Shown here: piece after piece, positions 27,316-36,311 of the stretch
How positions within the stretch are numbered: position 1 is the stretch's first letter
Layout: every line of letters begins with the position of its first letter
NCBI RefSeq assembly: GCF_900104025.1
Contig: NZ_FNIQ01000001.1
Span: forward strand, 496,001 to 560,000
Length of the DNA stretch: 64,000 nt
From: Geodermatophilus sp. DSM 45219
GTDB taxonomy: Bacteria > Actinomycetota > Actinomycetes > Mycobacteriales > Geodermatophilaceae
Reading direction: 5' to 3'
Translations under genes and position numbers: made by a program
The notes under the pieces: model-generated
What the model was told of the DNA's origin: nothing
What the model saw: the letters and a program-made list of their open reading frames with translations, nothing else
Database searches by the model: none

Positions 27316-27957
27316 TCAGGGGTCCCGCCACCTCGTCGGCAGCGCGGCGACGGCGGCGTCCGGGTCCCAGTCGGCCGGCCGGTCCTCGGGGTACCGCCAG
27401 GCCCGGCCACCGTCCACCCACCTCCGACGTGACCACCGGACCAGGTCGGGCCGCAGGTCGTCCGACCCCGACCGGCTGCCACAGCAGGAGCAGGTCAGGT
27501 ACTGCGGCTCACCGGCGAACCAGCGCTCCGACCCGAGCTGGTCGGCGAAGCCGCACACCCGGCAGGAGGTCTCCGCGGTGCCGATGACCAGCGCGTCGGC
27601 GGCGTTGAGGCGCCGGCAGAGGTCCTCGACCTCCGTCGGGGTCCAGTCCACCGGTCGCGGACGGCGACGGAGGCCCCGCCGGGGCAGCCGGACCGCCACG
27701 ACGCCGTCCGAGACCCGGCGCGCGCCCGGCGGCAGCCGGAAGGGCTCCGCAGACCCCAGGTCCACGACGTCCGCCAGCCCCCCGTCCGCCTCGCCCGTGC
27801 GGCGCACGCGGACACCGTCGTGGTGGGCGCACACCACGAAGTGCGTGGCGCTGACGTCCTCCGTGCCGACCACGGCCCGGTCATCCGGCCACAGGTCCGC
27901 CAGCACCCGCGCGGCGACCGCAGCGGCGCCGCGCATCAGGTCATCGCCGGGGGTCAC
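27316..27957 (-). CDS. Hypothetical protein with Cys-pair motifs
   Basis: 213 aa, unknown. The first 150 residues are alpha/beta-like. The C-terminal third carries SCRVCGFAD and, about 25 residues on, CSCCG in EPQYLTCSCCG, together a candidate zinc or iron site, then RWSRRRWVDGGRAWRYPEDRP. The C-terminal pattern (E-R-W-F-x-G-x-P-Q-Y-x-x-C-x-C-C-G) resembles small proteins found near SMI1/KNR4-type immunity genes, but that is only a resemblance. GTG 27957 was chosen; upstream codons are low-complexity. No gene is seen in the 287 bp between it and DUF1326. Confidence 0.65.
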   Translation of the reverse strand: MTPGDDLMRGAAAVAARVLADLWPDDRAVVGTEDVSATHFVVCAHHDGVRVRRTGEADGGLADVVDLGSAEPFRLPPGARRVSDGVVAVRLPRRGLRRRPRPVDWTPTEVEDLCRRLNAADALVIGTAETSCRVCGFADQLGSERWFAGEPQYLTCSCCGSRSGSDDLRPDLVRWSRRRWVDGGRAWRYPEDRPADWDPDAAVAALPTRWRDP

Positions 27958-28125
27958 GGCTCCTACCCGGCGGCGGGCACGCCCAGGGCGGCCCCGGCGG
28001 CCCACCGCCCGGTCCACCGCCGTCCCGTCACCCGGGTCATCATCCGGGAGCCGCCCCCGGGTGACGAGGGAAGCCGTCCTCTCACCTGCAGGGGGACCGC
28101 CGGCGTGCGCACGGGTCCCGGCTGG

Positions 28126-30660
28126 TCACAGCCGCGGGTCGACCGGCTCGGACTCCAGCGCCAGGACGGCGAAGACGCACTCGTGCACCCGCCAGAGCGG
28201 CTCACCCCGCGCCAGCCGCTCCAACGCCTCGAGACCGAGCGCGTACTCGCGCAGCGCCAGCCCCCGCTTGCGCCCCAGCGAGCGCTCGCGCAGCCGGTCG
28301 AGGTGCTGCGGCTCGGTGTAGTCCGGGCCGTAGACCAGCCGCAGGTACTCACGTCCACGGACCTTGAGGCCGGGCTGCACGTAGCCCCGCCGTCCCCGGG
28401 TCAGGTTGGCCGCCGGCTTCACGACCATGCCCTCCCCGCCGGCCGCGGTCAGCTCCTCCCACCACTCCGTCGCCGCGGCCTCCGCGGCCGGGTCGGTGAC
28501 GTCGACGGCGCGCGAGCGGGTCGCACGGACCAGCTCGGGGTCGGCCCCGACCAGGCGGTCGGCGACCGAGAGGTGCCAGGCGTGCGGCCGGTCGGCGTAC
28601 GTCGTCCCCGCCGTGGCGAGCACCTGGAACGGCGCGAGGCAGACGCCCGTCAGCCCGTCGGTGGGCCAGCAGTAGCGCCGGTAGACCTCCGTGAACGCCT
28701 CGGCGTCGGCTGACCGCCGCCGCTGGCGGTCGAGCAGGTCCCCCACGTCCAGACCCCGCCCGGTCGCGGCCTCCAGCGTCGCGAGGGCCGCCGGCAGCGC
28801 CGCCCGGGCGGCGGCCCCGACCGCCGCGTACTGGCTGCGGATGAGGTCGCCGGCCTTGGCCGACCAGGGCAGCAGCTCGGCGTCCAGCAGCACCCAGTCG
28901 GTGCCCAGCTCGTCGAACAGCCCGGCGCCCTCCACGGCGGCCGAGAGCCGGCTGGTGAAGGCGGCGGTGACCTCGGGCCCGGTGAAGGAGCGGCCGGTCC
29001 GGGTGTGCAGGACGCCGCTGCCGTCGCGGCGGACCAGCGCCACCGCCCGGGAACCCATGTGCTTCTCCTGGCACACGACGTCTGCCACGCCCTCGCCCCG
29101 GTAGTACGCGAACGCCTCCGCCGGGTGCTCGAGCAGCCCCGGCCGGGTCGAGGTGGCCGACGGGCTCATCGTCGGCGGCAGGTGGAGCAGCTGCGCCGGG
29201 GCGACGGCGAACCGGCTCATCACCTCGATCGCCGCCGCCGCGTTCTCCTCGCGCACGGTCACCCGGCCCGCGAGCCGGGTCTCCACCACGCGCTTGCCGA
29301 GCACGTCGTCCACGTCCAGGACGCCGTCCGGGCGCCGTTCCGCCACCGGTGGGGCGGCGTCCTCCGCGGGCAGGAACGGGCGGGCCGGCTCGTAGTACGT
29401 CTGCTGTGCCGGCACGCTGACCAGTTCCCGTTCCGGGTAGCGCAGCGCGGTGAGCCGGCCGCCGAAGACGCACCCGGTGTCCAGGCAGAGCGTGCCGTTC
29501 ACCCACTCCGGCGTCGGCACCGGGGTGTGCCCGTAGAGGACCGTCGCGCGGCCGCGGTACTCCTCCGCCCACGGGTAGCGCACCGGCAGGCCGAACTCGT
29601 CGGTCTCCCCCGTCGTCTCCCCGTACAGCGCGAAGTCCCGCACCCGGGCGCTGGACCGCCCCTGCAGCGACTCCTTCAGTCCGGCGTGCGCGACCACGAG
29701 CGCGCCGCCGTCGAGGACGTAGTGGCTGACCAGGCCGTGGCAGAAGGTCTCGACCTCGCGCCGGAAGTGCTCGTCCTCCGACTCGAGCTGGGCCAGCGTG
29801 CGCTCCAGGCCGTGGGTGACCTGCACGTTGCGCCCGCGCAGGGCGCGCACCAGCTTGTGCTCGTGGTTGCCGGGGACGCACAGGGCATGCCCGGCGGCGA
29901 CCATGCCCATGACCAGGCGCAGCACGCCGGGTGAGTCCGGGCCGCGGTCGACGAGGTCGCCGACGAAGACCGCACGGCGTCCGGCCGGGTGCTCGGCGTC
30001 CACGGGCCGGCCGCGGTCGTCCCGGCGGAGGTCGTAGCCGAGCTGCCCGAGCAGCTCTTCGAGCTCGGTGCGGCACCCGTGCACGTCCCCGACCACGTCG
30101 AACGGGCCGCTGTCCTCGCGCCGGTCGTTGTACTGCTTCTCGTAGGCGATGACCGCGCGGTCGACCTCGTCGGTGCCGTCGAGCACGTGCACCTTGCGGA
30201 AGCCCTCACGGCCCAGACCACGCAGGCCGCGCCGCAGGTCGGCCCGCTGCCGCCGGACGACCCCCGGAGCCAGGTCGCGGTCCGGCCGGGCGGCATTGCG
30301 CGCGAGGCACTCCGCCTCGGGCACGTCGAGCACGATCGCCACCGGCAGCACGTCGTGGTCGCGCGCCAGCCGGACGAGCGAGGCGCGGTCCTCGGCCTTG
30401 ACGTTGGTGGCGTCCACGACGGTCAGCCGCCCGGCGCGCAGCCGGACGCCGGCGATGTGGTGCAGCAGCGCGAAGGCCGCCGGGGTGGCCGACTGGTCGT
30501 CCTCGTCGTCGGCGACCAGGCCGCGGCAGGCGTCGCTGGACAGCACCTGGGTGGGCCGGAAGTGCCGGCGGGCGAACGTGCTCTTGCCCGAACCGCTCAC
30601 CCCGATGAGCACGACCAGGGCCAGGTCGGGGACGACGACGGTGCGCGGCTCCCCCGTCAC
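28126..30660 (-). CDS. pnkp: Bacterial RNA-repair polynucleotide kinase-phosphatase-ligase (Pnkp)
   Basis: 844-aa three-domain RNA repair enzyme, close to the usual length of about 850-870. The N-terminal 5'-OH kinase has the P-loop GVSGSGKST (20-28). The middle 2',3'-phosphatase is a binuclear metallophosphoesterase with GDVHG (191-195), GDLVDRG (234-240) and GNHE (264-267). The C-terminal ligase-type adenylyltransferase has the nucleophile lysine K533 in EKHMGSR and a late EGMVVKP motif. Known Pnkp acts with Hen1, which 2'-O-methylates the repaired 3' end before sealing. The GTG start overlaps the hen1 stop by 4 nt, so the pair is coupled. All catalytic motifs of this subunit look intact. 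Confidence 0.95.
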   Translation of the reverse strand: MTGEPRTVVVPDLALVVLIGVSGSGKSTFARRHFRPTQVLSSDACRGLVADDEDDQSATPAAFALLHHIAGVRLRAGRLTVVDATNVKAEDRASLVRLARDHDVLPVAIVLDVPEAECLARNAARPDRDLAPGVVRRQRADLRRGLRGLGREGFRKVHVLDGTDEVDRAVIAYEKQYNDRREDSGPFDVVGDVHGCRTELEELLGQLGYDLRRDDRGRPVDAEHPAGRRAVFVGDLVDRGPDSPGVLRLVMGMVAAGHALCVPGNHEHKLVRALRGRNVQVTHGLERTLAQLESEDEHFRREVETFCHGLVSHYVLDGGALVVAHAGLKESLQGRSSARVRDFALYGETTGETDEFGLPVRYPWAEEYRGRATVLYGHTPVPTPEWVNGTLCLDTGCVFGGRLTALRYPERELVSVPAQQTYYEPARPFLPAEDAAPPVAERRPDGVLDVDDVLGKRVVETRLAGRVTVREENAAAAIEVMSRFAVAPAQLLHLPPTMSPSATSTRPGLLEHPAEAFAYYRGEGVADVVCQEKHMGSRAVALVRRDGSGVLHTRTGRSFTGPEVTAAFTSRLSAAVEGAGLFDELGTDWVLLDAELLPWSAKAGDLIRSQYAAVGAAARAALPAALATLEAATGRGLDVGDLLDRQRRRSADAEAFTEVYRRYCWPTDGLTGVCLAPFQVLATAGTTYADRPHAWHLSVADRLVGADPELVRATRSRAVDVTDPAAEAAATEWWEELTAAGGEGMVVKPAANLTRGRRGYVQPGLKVRGREYLRLVYGPDYTEPQHLDRLRERSLGRKRGLALREYALGLEALERLARGEPLWRVHECVFAVLALESEPVDPRL

Positions 30661-32100
30661 GCCGCCACCTCCGCCGTCCCGCCGCGGGTGAACACGGCCA
30701 TCTGCGTCGGCGTCCCCACCTCCGGGTCCACCTCGCCGACGCCGAGCAGCCGGACCGCGTACCCGTACCGGTCGCCGACCGCGGCGGCCCAGCCGGCGAA
30801 CTGCGCCCGGGTCCACTCGAACCGGTGGTCCCGGTGCCGGAACGCGCCGGCCGGCAGCCCCTCGAACCGGACGTTGTACTCGACGTTGGGCGTGGTCACG
30901 ACGACCGTGGCCGGGCCGGCGGCGCCGAAGACGGCGTGCTCGAGCGCCGGCAGCCGGTCCGGGTCCAGGTGCTCGACCACCTCCATCAGCACCGCTGCGT
31001 CGTAGCCCCGCAGCCGGGCGTCGGTGTAGGTCAGGCCGCTCTGCAGGAGCCGGATCCGCGCCCGCTGCCGCTCGGGCAGCCGGTCGAGCCGCAGCCGCCG
31101 GGCGGCCACCTCCAGGGCCCGGGCGCTGACGTCCACGCCGAGGACCTCGGTGAACGCCGGCTCGGCCAGGAGCGTGCCGAGCAGCGCCCCCGCACCGCAG
31201 CCCAGGTCCACGACCCGCTGGGCGCCCACGGAGCGGAGCGCCGCCAGCACCGCCCCGTGCCGCTGGAGCACCAGGGGCACCGGCCGGTCGGCCGCCTCCT
31301 CGCCGTCCGTGGTCCGCGGGCCGCCCGCCGCCGCGACCGGCGGGGCGGTGGCGTCGTCCAGCACGTCGGCCTCGACGTCGTCGACCTCGGCGAGCCGCTC
31401 GATGGCGCGGCGGGTCAGCCCCGTCCGGTGGCCCAGGTACCTGCGCGTGATCAGGTCGCGCTCCGGGTGCGTGGCCAGCCAGCCACCGCCCGCGCGCAGC
31501 AGCTTCTCGACCTCGTCGTCCCCGATCCAGTAGTGCTTGGCGTCGTCGAGCACCGGCAGGGCGACGTAGAGGTGGTTGAGCGCGTCCGCGAGCCGCAGGT
31601 CGACGTACCGGGAGTCCCCCCAGTCCGGGCGCGTCCCGTCCAGCGGCACCGCCGTCGCCTCGACCCGCCAGCCCAGCGGGGCGAAGAAGCGGTGTGCCGT
31701 CTCCGCGCCCCCGCGGCAGGAGAGCGCCGGCACGTGCACCTCCAGCGGCAGGGGGACGTCGACGAGCTCGGGGCGCTCCTTGCTCACGCCGCGGCGGGCG
31801 CTGGAGAAGGCCTTGCCGAGTGCCACGGCCAGCAGGCTGGACGCGGCGTAGGGACGGTCGTTGACGTACTGCGCCAGCGCCGTCCCCTCGGCCCCGCCGG
31901 CCCGTGCGCTCCGCACGAGCCCGACGGGGTCGACCTCGAGCAGCAGGGCCACGGTGCAGCGCTGCTCGTGCGCCTCGGGGTAGAAGACGTGCGCGGTGCC
32001 GGTGGAGACCGCCACCTGCTGCGCCCGGGCGGGGTTCTTGTGCAGCAGGAACCCGAGGTCGGGTGGCGGGCGCGTGCGTGGTGGACAAGGTGACGAGCAC
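30657..32100 (-). CDS. hen1: Hen1 3'-terminal RNA 2'-O-methyltransferase, frameshifted near the N-terminus
   Basis: About 480 codons. The methyltransferase domain has the AdoMet motif VVDLGCGAGALLG, EVVEHLD and HRFEW, which in Hen1 form the metal and SAM sites. The N-terminal Pnkp-activating domain follows the family pattern (FYPEAHEQRCTVALLLEVDP). The natural start is the GTG at 32100, giving MLVTLSTTHAPAT. The frame then breaks at a CCC run (32061-32063), where one extra C displaces the expected DLGFLLHKNPARAQQ into the +1 frame. Read without a shift, only a truncated form from the GTG at 32015 is possible. This is a true frameshift or a sequence error. Overlaps pnkp by 4 nt. Confidence 0.85.
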
Positions 32101-32148
32101 GCCGCAGTGTGACCGTCCGCCCCCGGGTGGTCGACCTCTTTCCGGGTC

Positions 32149-32787
32149 TCAGGCCGCCGCGTCGCCGTGCCGCATCTCGCCGCTCGGGTCGCTGCCGGGG
32201 AGCGGGACGCCGGACAGCCAGCGCGCGAAGCCCTCGGGGTCGCGCCGCTCCAGCTCGTCGAGGGTCTCCCGGCGGCGGGCGACGATCGCCTCGCGGCTGC
32301 GGGCGTCCAGCGGGCCGCTCAGCGCCGTCGTCGTCCGGACCCACTCCCGGCCGAGGTCGCCGGTCGACAGCGCGGACACCGGCGGCAGCGGGGCGGACGG
32401 CGCCGGCATCGGTGGCGCCGCCACCGCGGCCCGCGTCGTCGCCGCCCGCGAGCCGCGGACGAGTGCCGCGACCGCCCACGCCGCGGCAGCGGCCCCGGCC
32501 ACCAGCAGGGTGAGCACCGCGCCGCCGAGGACCGCGGTGCCGGAGAGCAGGAGCAGCACCCCGACGGTCGTGGCCCCGGCCTTCCACGCCGCCTCGACGA
32601 CGGCTGACCGCTCGGGCCGCGACTCGCGGGCCACCCCGGCGGCCAGGCAGGAGGAGACGACCGCCGCGAGGCCCACCGCGACCAGGCCCGCCGGTCGCAG
32701 GGCCAGGCCACCGACGGCGACCAGCCCGGCGCCGACGACGGCGCCGACACCGAGCAGGAAGCGGGGAAGCGGACCGCGGTCGGACAC
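32149..32787 (-). CDS. Hypothetical membrane protein
   Basis: 212 aa with four hydrophobic segments (residues 10-30, 35-55, about 75-100), starting MSDRGPLPRFLLGVGAVVGAG. The C-terminal half is soluble, with STGDLGREWVRTTTALSG and EAIVARRRETLDELERRDPEG followed by FARWLSGVPLPGSDPS. The closing block resembles C-termini of other actinobacterial membrane proteins of unknown role. The GTG at 32787 has GGAGGG upstream. It lies 48 bp upstream of hen1 on the same strand and might be cotranscribed with the RNA-repair genes. Confidence 0.75.
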   Translation of the reverse strand: MSDRGPLPRFLLGVGAVVGAGLVAVGGLALRPAGLVAVGLAAVVSSCLAAGVARESRPERSAVVEAAWKAGATTVGVLLLLSGTAVLGGAVLTLLVAGAAAAAWAVAALVRGSRAATTRAAVAAPPMPAPSAPLPPVSALSTGDLGREWVRTTTALSGPLDARSREAIVARRRETLDELERRDPEGFARWLSGVPLPGSDPSGEMRHGDAAA

Positions 32788-32954
32788 GGGGGGCACCCTC
32801 CAGGACGGGGCCGGGCGAACGGCGGCCCGGGGTCCCGCCCCTACCCAACCGCACGTCTCTTGCACCCTCCGTGTCCGGACCGTCTTCCCAGCGGCGCCCG
32901 GGGCGAGGACCCTCGACGCCAGCCACGGGGGACAACTGTCATCCGGAGGTGCCC

Positions 32955-33860
32955 GTGCCCACGACGACTCCCACTCCCGCCGGGACGCTGCCCGCGCCCG
33001 GCCCGGCGGGCGACGACCCGCAGGCCCCCATCGTGGTCGGGGCCGACGGCAGCGACTGCGGGCTGCGGGCGGTGCGGTGGGCCTCGGAGGAGGCCGTCCG
33101 TCGGGGCGCACCGCTGCGGATCGTGCACGCCACCCCGCACCACGGGCGCCGGGGCGTGGCCGGCAGCCCCGCCACCGAACTGCCCCGCGCCCGGGGGGCG
33201 ACCGCGCAGGCCTACACCGTCGCGCGGCACACCGCGCCGTCGGTCGCGGTCTCCACCGAGCTGGTGCCCGGGGAGCCGGTGTCCGCGCTGCTGCGCGCGG
33301 CCGAGGACGCCCAGCTGGTCGTCCTCGGCATCACCACCACCGGCGCGGCCGACGAGCTGGTGCTGGCCTCGGTCGCCCAGCGGGTCGCCGCGCGGTCACC
33401 CCGGCCGGTGGTCGTCGTCCCCCGGTCCCGCCCCGGCGGCACCGGCTCCCGGCCGCACGTGGCGGTGCTGGGCCTGGGCGAGCAGGAGGACGACGAACCG
33501 GTCGCCGCCTTCGCCGCCGAGGAGGCCCTGCGCTCCGGCCAGCCGCTGCTGGTGCTGCACACGCGGTCCGACGACGGCGGTGAGTGGGCCGCGGACTCGG
33601 GGCGGTGGGCCGAGCGGTGGCCGGAGCTGCAGCTGTCGCACACGCCGGTACCCGGGCCGACCGGCGGGCGGGTGCTGGCCGCGGCCTGCCCGACCCCGCT
33701 GCTGTCGATGAGCGCCGGACACGGCGGGCTGCTGCACCGGCCGATGGACGCGCTGCACCGCTGGCTGCTGCGGCACTGCACCTCGCCGATGGCGTTCGTG
33801 CCGCCGGTGCACCGGGTGACGGGCACCGAGCCGCGCGAGGAGATCATCGCCGTCGGGTGA
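32955..33860 (+). CDS. Universal stress protein (UspA family)
   Basis: 301 aa. The first Usp domain (about 25-165) is clear: PIVVGADGSDCGLRAVRWAS, a long helix, and a terminal ARSPRPVVVVPRSRP strand. The usual ATP-binding G-x2-G-x9-GS loop is not obvious here. The second half (about 165-300) has the same order of elements but is divergent. It may be a degenerate second Usp domain, ending SPMAFVPPVHR. The GTG at 32955 is preceded by CGGAGG. Its stop is followed 4 nt later by hairpin element E. Confidence 0.82.
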   Translation: MPTTTPTPAGTLPAPGPAGDDPQAPIVVGADGSDCGLRAVRWASEEAVRRGAPLRIVHATPHHGRRGVAGSPATELPRARGATAQAYTVARHTAPSVAVSTELVPGEPVSALLRAAEDAQLVVLGITTTGAADELVLASVAQRVAARSPRPVVVVPRSRPGGTGSRPHVAVLGLGEQEDDEPVAAFAAEEALRSGQPLLVLHTRSDDGGEWAADSGRWAERWPELQLSHTPVPGPTGGRVLAAACPTPLLSMSAGHGGLLHRPMDALHRWLLRHCTSPMAFVPPVHRVTGTEPREEIIAVG

Positions 33861-33864
33861 AGTC

Positions 33865-33953
33865 GAAGGACCTCCCTGCTCCCCACCACTCGCAAGCTCG
33901 CGGCGGGACCCTGCAGGGAGGCCGGCGGGACCCTGCTGAGGGGCCGTTCCAGG
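33865..33953 (+). repeat. GGACCCCGTCC-type intergenic hairpin element, copy E (diverged)
   Basis: GAAGGACCTCCCTGCTCCCC ... GCGGCGGGACCCTGCAGGGAGGCC, then a second half-copy ending GGCCGTTCCAGG. The outer arms have co-varied (GGACCTCCCTGC with GCAGGGAGGCC), which preserves the stem and argues for selection on the fold. Confidence 0.65.
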
Positions 33954-34038
33954 ACGTCGCCACTGCCTTTCGCGCGCGGAAGGCAGTTGGGGACGGCGCC
34001 GCTGTGCAGTACCGGACGGCCGGGCAAGATCACCGCCC

Positions 34039-34815
34039 GTGGGTTCCTCCGTCGTCGACCTCGGCCCTCGGCTCGCGGTGGTGCTGGTCGCGCTGACCGT
34101 GCTCGCCGCGGTCGCCGGCCGGCTGCCCGGGCTGGGCCAGGACCGCCCGGTCGTCGTCGCGGCCGTTCGGGCGACGGTGCAGCTGGCCGCCGTGTCCGCC
34201 GTCCTGCTGGTGGTCGTGCGCTCGCTGGCCCTGTCGGCGCTGTTCGTGCTGCTCATGCTCGGCGTCGCGGCGGTGACCGCGGCCGGCCGGGTCACCGGCC
34301 TGGCCCTGCGCAGCCCGGGCGCCGCCCGCCGGGTGGGCACCGCGGCCGTGCCCGTGCTGGCCGGCGCCGCCCCGGTGGTGGCCCTGGTGCTGTCCGGCGG
34401 CGCCGTGCCGCTGCGCGGTGAGGCGGTCATCCCGATCGCCGGGATCCTCGTCGGCGGGGCGATGACCGGCACGTCCCTGGCCGGCCGCCGGCTGCGCGAG
34501 GAGCTGGCGACCCGCCGCGGCGAGGTCGAGGCCGCCCTCGCGCTGGGCCTGCCGCAGCAGGACGCCGTCCGGCTGGTGCTGCGCCAGGCGGCGGGCACCG
34601 CGCTCGTCCCCCCGCTGGACCAGACCCGCACGGTCGGGCTCGTCACGCTCCCCGGGGCCTTCGTCGGGGTGCTGCTCGGTGGCGGCAGCCCGCTGGAGGC
34701 CGGCGCGGCCCAGCTGCTGGTGCTCGTCGGCCTGCTGGCAGCGCAGGTCACCGCGGTGTGGACGGTGGTGGAGCTGGTGGCCCGCGGCCGGTTGCTCCCC
34801 GACGTCCCCCGCTGA
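34039..34815 (+). CDS. FetB/UPF0014-type ABC transporter permease
   Basis: 258-aa membrane protein with seven hydrophobic segments. The family signature is clear: an AVRATVQLAAVSAVLLVV helix and a late block with ALGLPQQDAVRLVLRQA, LVPPLDQTRTVGLVTLPGAF and VGVLLGG. In E. coli FetB pairs with the ATPase FetA in iron export. No ATPase gene is adjacent, so the partner must be elsewhere or the function differs. GTG without ribosome site; CAAGAT lies 8 nt upstream. Confidence 0.88.
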   Translation: MGSSVVDLGPRLAVVLVALTVLAAVAGRLPGLGQDRPVVVAAVRATVQLAAVSAVLLVVVRSLALSALFVLLMLGVAAVTAAGRVTGLALRSPGAARRVGTAAVPVLAGAAPVVALVLSGGAVPLRGEAVIPIAGILVGGAMTGTSLAGRRLREELATRRGEVEAALALGLPQQDAVRLVLRQAAGTALVPPLDQTRTVGLVTLPGAFVGVLLGGGSPLEAGAAQLLVLVGLLAAQVTAVWTVVELVARGRLLPDVPR

Positions 34816-34921
34816 GGCGTCCAGGGACCTCACAGGAGACCGTCAGCCCTGGGCCAGCCGCACGGACCACAGTGGTCGTCGGAGGGCGGTGGAGTGCCGC
34901 CCACGAGGAGGACGAGGACAC

Positions 34922-36223
34922 GTGAACCCCTACGGCACCCCCACCTCGGCGTCGGGCCCCTGGGCCCCGCCGACCTGGCCGCAGCCGCCCGCCGGCGGGC
35001 AGTCCGCGCCGGGCCCGCAGGCCCCGGGGTCCGCCGGGCACGGACAGCCCCTCCCCGGCCAGCCGCTCCCCGCCCAGCAGCCGGGTCAGCTCCCGCCCGT
35101 CCCGCCGTCGCCCCGCGGGTCCGGCCGGCTGCGGATGGGCGTCGCCGGCCTGCTCGCCGGGGCGCTGATCGGCGGTGGCGCCGGGGCCGGTGTGGTCGCG
35201 CTCGCCGACGGCCAGGACGGCACGGTCGGCGGCGGTGGCACGGCCGCCGCGCAGAACGTCACCATCACCAACCCCGAGACGGCGACCGCCGTCACCGCCG
35301 CCGCGGCCAAGGCCGCGCCGAGCTCGGTCACGGTCTACGTGACCGACGGCGCGGGCTCCGGCAGCGGGTCGGGCGTCATCCTCAGCGAGGACGGCTACGT
35401 CCTGACCAACAACCACGTGGTCGGCCTGGACGGCGCCGGCGAGCCCATCGTCTCGGTGCGCACCGCCGACGGCACGCTGTACGACGCGACGATCGTGGGC
35501 ACGCAGCCGGTCTACGACCTGGCGGTGCTCAAGCTGGAGGGCGCCTCGGGCCTGGTCCCGGCCGAGTTCGCCGACTCCGACGAGGTGCAGGTCGGTGACC
35601 TGGCCGTCGCCATCGGCGCCCCGCTGGGCCTGTCGGACACCGTGACCGACGGCATCATCAGCGCCAAGGGCCGGGCCGTGGCCACCGGCTCGGCCGAGGG
35701 TGACGCCACCGTCATCGACGCCCTGCAGACCGACGCGGCGATCAACCCCGGCAACTCCGGTGGCGCGCTGGTCGACGGCGCCGGCGAGGTGATCGGCATC
35801 AACACCGCCATCGCCACGGTCGCCGCGGGCGCGCCCGGCGCCTCGGCGCAGAGCGGCAGCATCGGCGTCGGCTTCGCCATCCCCGGCAACACCGCCGCGC
35901 GGATCGCCCAGGAGCTCATCGCCGACGGCTCCGCCGAGATCACCTACCTGGGCGTGCGCGCCCAGACCGCGGCGGACGACGCCAACGCCGAGGTCGGCAC
36001 CGGTGCCCAGGTGGTGCAGGTGGAGCCGGGCACGCCCGCGGCCGACGCGGGCCTGCGGGCCGGCGACGTGGTCACCGCGGTCGGCGACCGGGTCGTGACC
36101 ACCTCGACCGAGCTGACCGCCGCCGTCCGCAGCTCGGCCCCCGGCGACGAGGTGACGCTGACCGTGCGCCGCGGCCAGGCCACCGAGCAGCTCGACGTCA
36201 GCCTGGGTGCCACCGAGGGCTGA
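34922..36223 (+). CDS. HtrA/DegP-like trypsin-type serine protease with PDZ domain
   Basis: 433-aa membrane-anchored envelope protease. A Pro/Gly/Gln-rich cytoplasmic N-terminus (1-68) precedes one TM segment (about 70-95). The protease domain (about 120-325) has triad H165 in LTNNHVV, D199 in VYDLAVLK and S279 in NPGNSGGAL. A PDZ domain (about 335-430) includes YLGVRAQ and the AGLRAGDVVTAVGDR loop. It should degrade or sense misfolded extracytoplasmic proteins. The GTG at 34922 has GAGGAC upstream. Hairpin element F follows the stop. Confidence 0.95.
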   Translation: MNPYGTPTSASGPWAPPTWPQPPAGGQSAPGPQAPGSAGHGQPLPGQPLPAQQPGQLPPVPPSPRGSGRLRMGVAGLLAGALIGGGAGAGVVALADGQDGTVGGGGTAAAQNVTITNPETATAVTAAAAKAAPSSVTVYVTDGAGSGSGSGVILSEDGYVLTNNHVVGLDGAGEPIVSVRTADGTLYDATIVGTQPVYDLAVLKLEGASGLVPAEFADSDEVQVGDLAVAIGAPLGLSDTVTDGIISAKGRAVATGSAEGDATVIDALQTDAAINPGNSGGALVDGAGEVIGINTAIATVAAGAPGASAQSGSIGVGFAIPGNTAARIAQELIADGSAEITYLGVRAQTAADDANAEVGTGAQVVQVEPGTPAADAGLRAGDVVTAVGDRVVTTSTELTAAVRSSAPGDEVTLTVRRGQATEQLDVSLGATEG

Positions 36224-36231
36224 ACCGCAAC

Positions 36232-36299
36232 GGACTGGAACGGCCCCCCTGCCGGGGCCCGCGGCGAGCGTGCGAGCCGTGGGGCAGGGGGGTCCTTCT
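36232..36299 (-). repeat. GGACCCCGTCC-type intergenic hairpin element, copy F (inverted)
   Basis: Plus strand reads GGACTGGAACGGCCCCCCTG ... GGCAGGGGGGTCCTTC, i.e. the consensus in reverse, placed between the htrA stop and the DUF445 start. Outer arms GGCCCCCCTGCC/GGCAGGGGGGTCC are again compensated. The last bases run into the TAGGGT -10 of the next gene. Confidence 0.7.
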
Positions 36300-36311
36300 A
36301 GGGTGGGACGG

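Noticed and set aside
28126..32100. 1324-codon frame that would fuse Hen1's first 13 residues to Pnkp
   Set aside because: The middle is Arg/Ala/Gly noise under the real hen1 frame. The shared start only reflects the hen1 frameshift; Pnkp has its own GTG at 30660.
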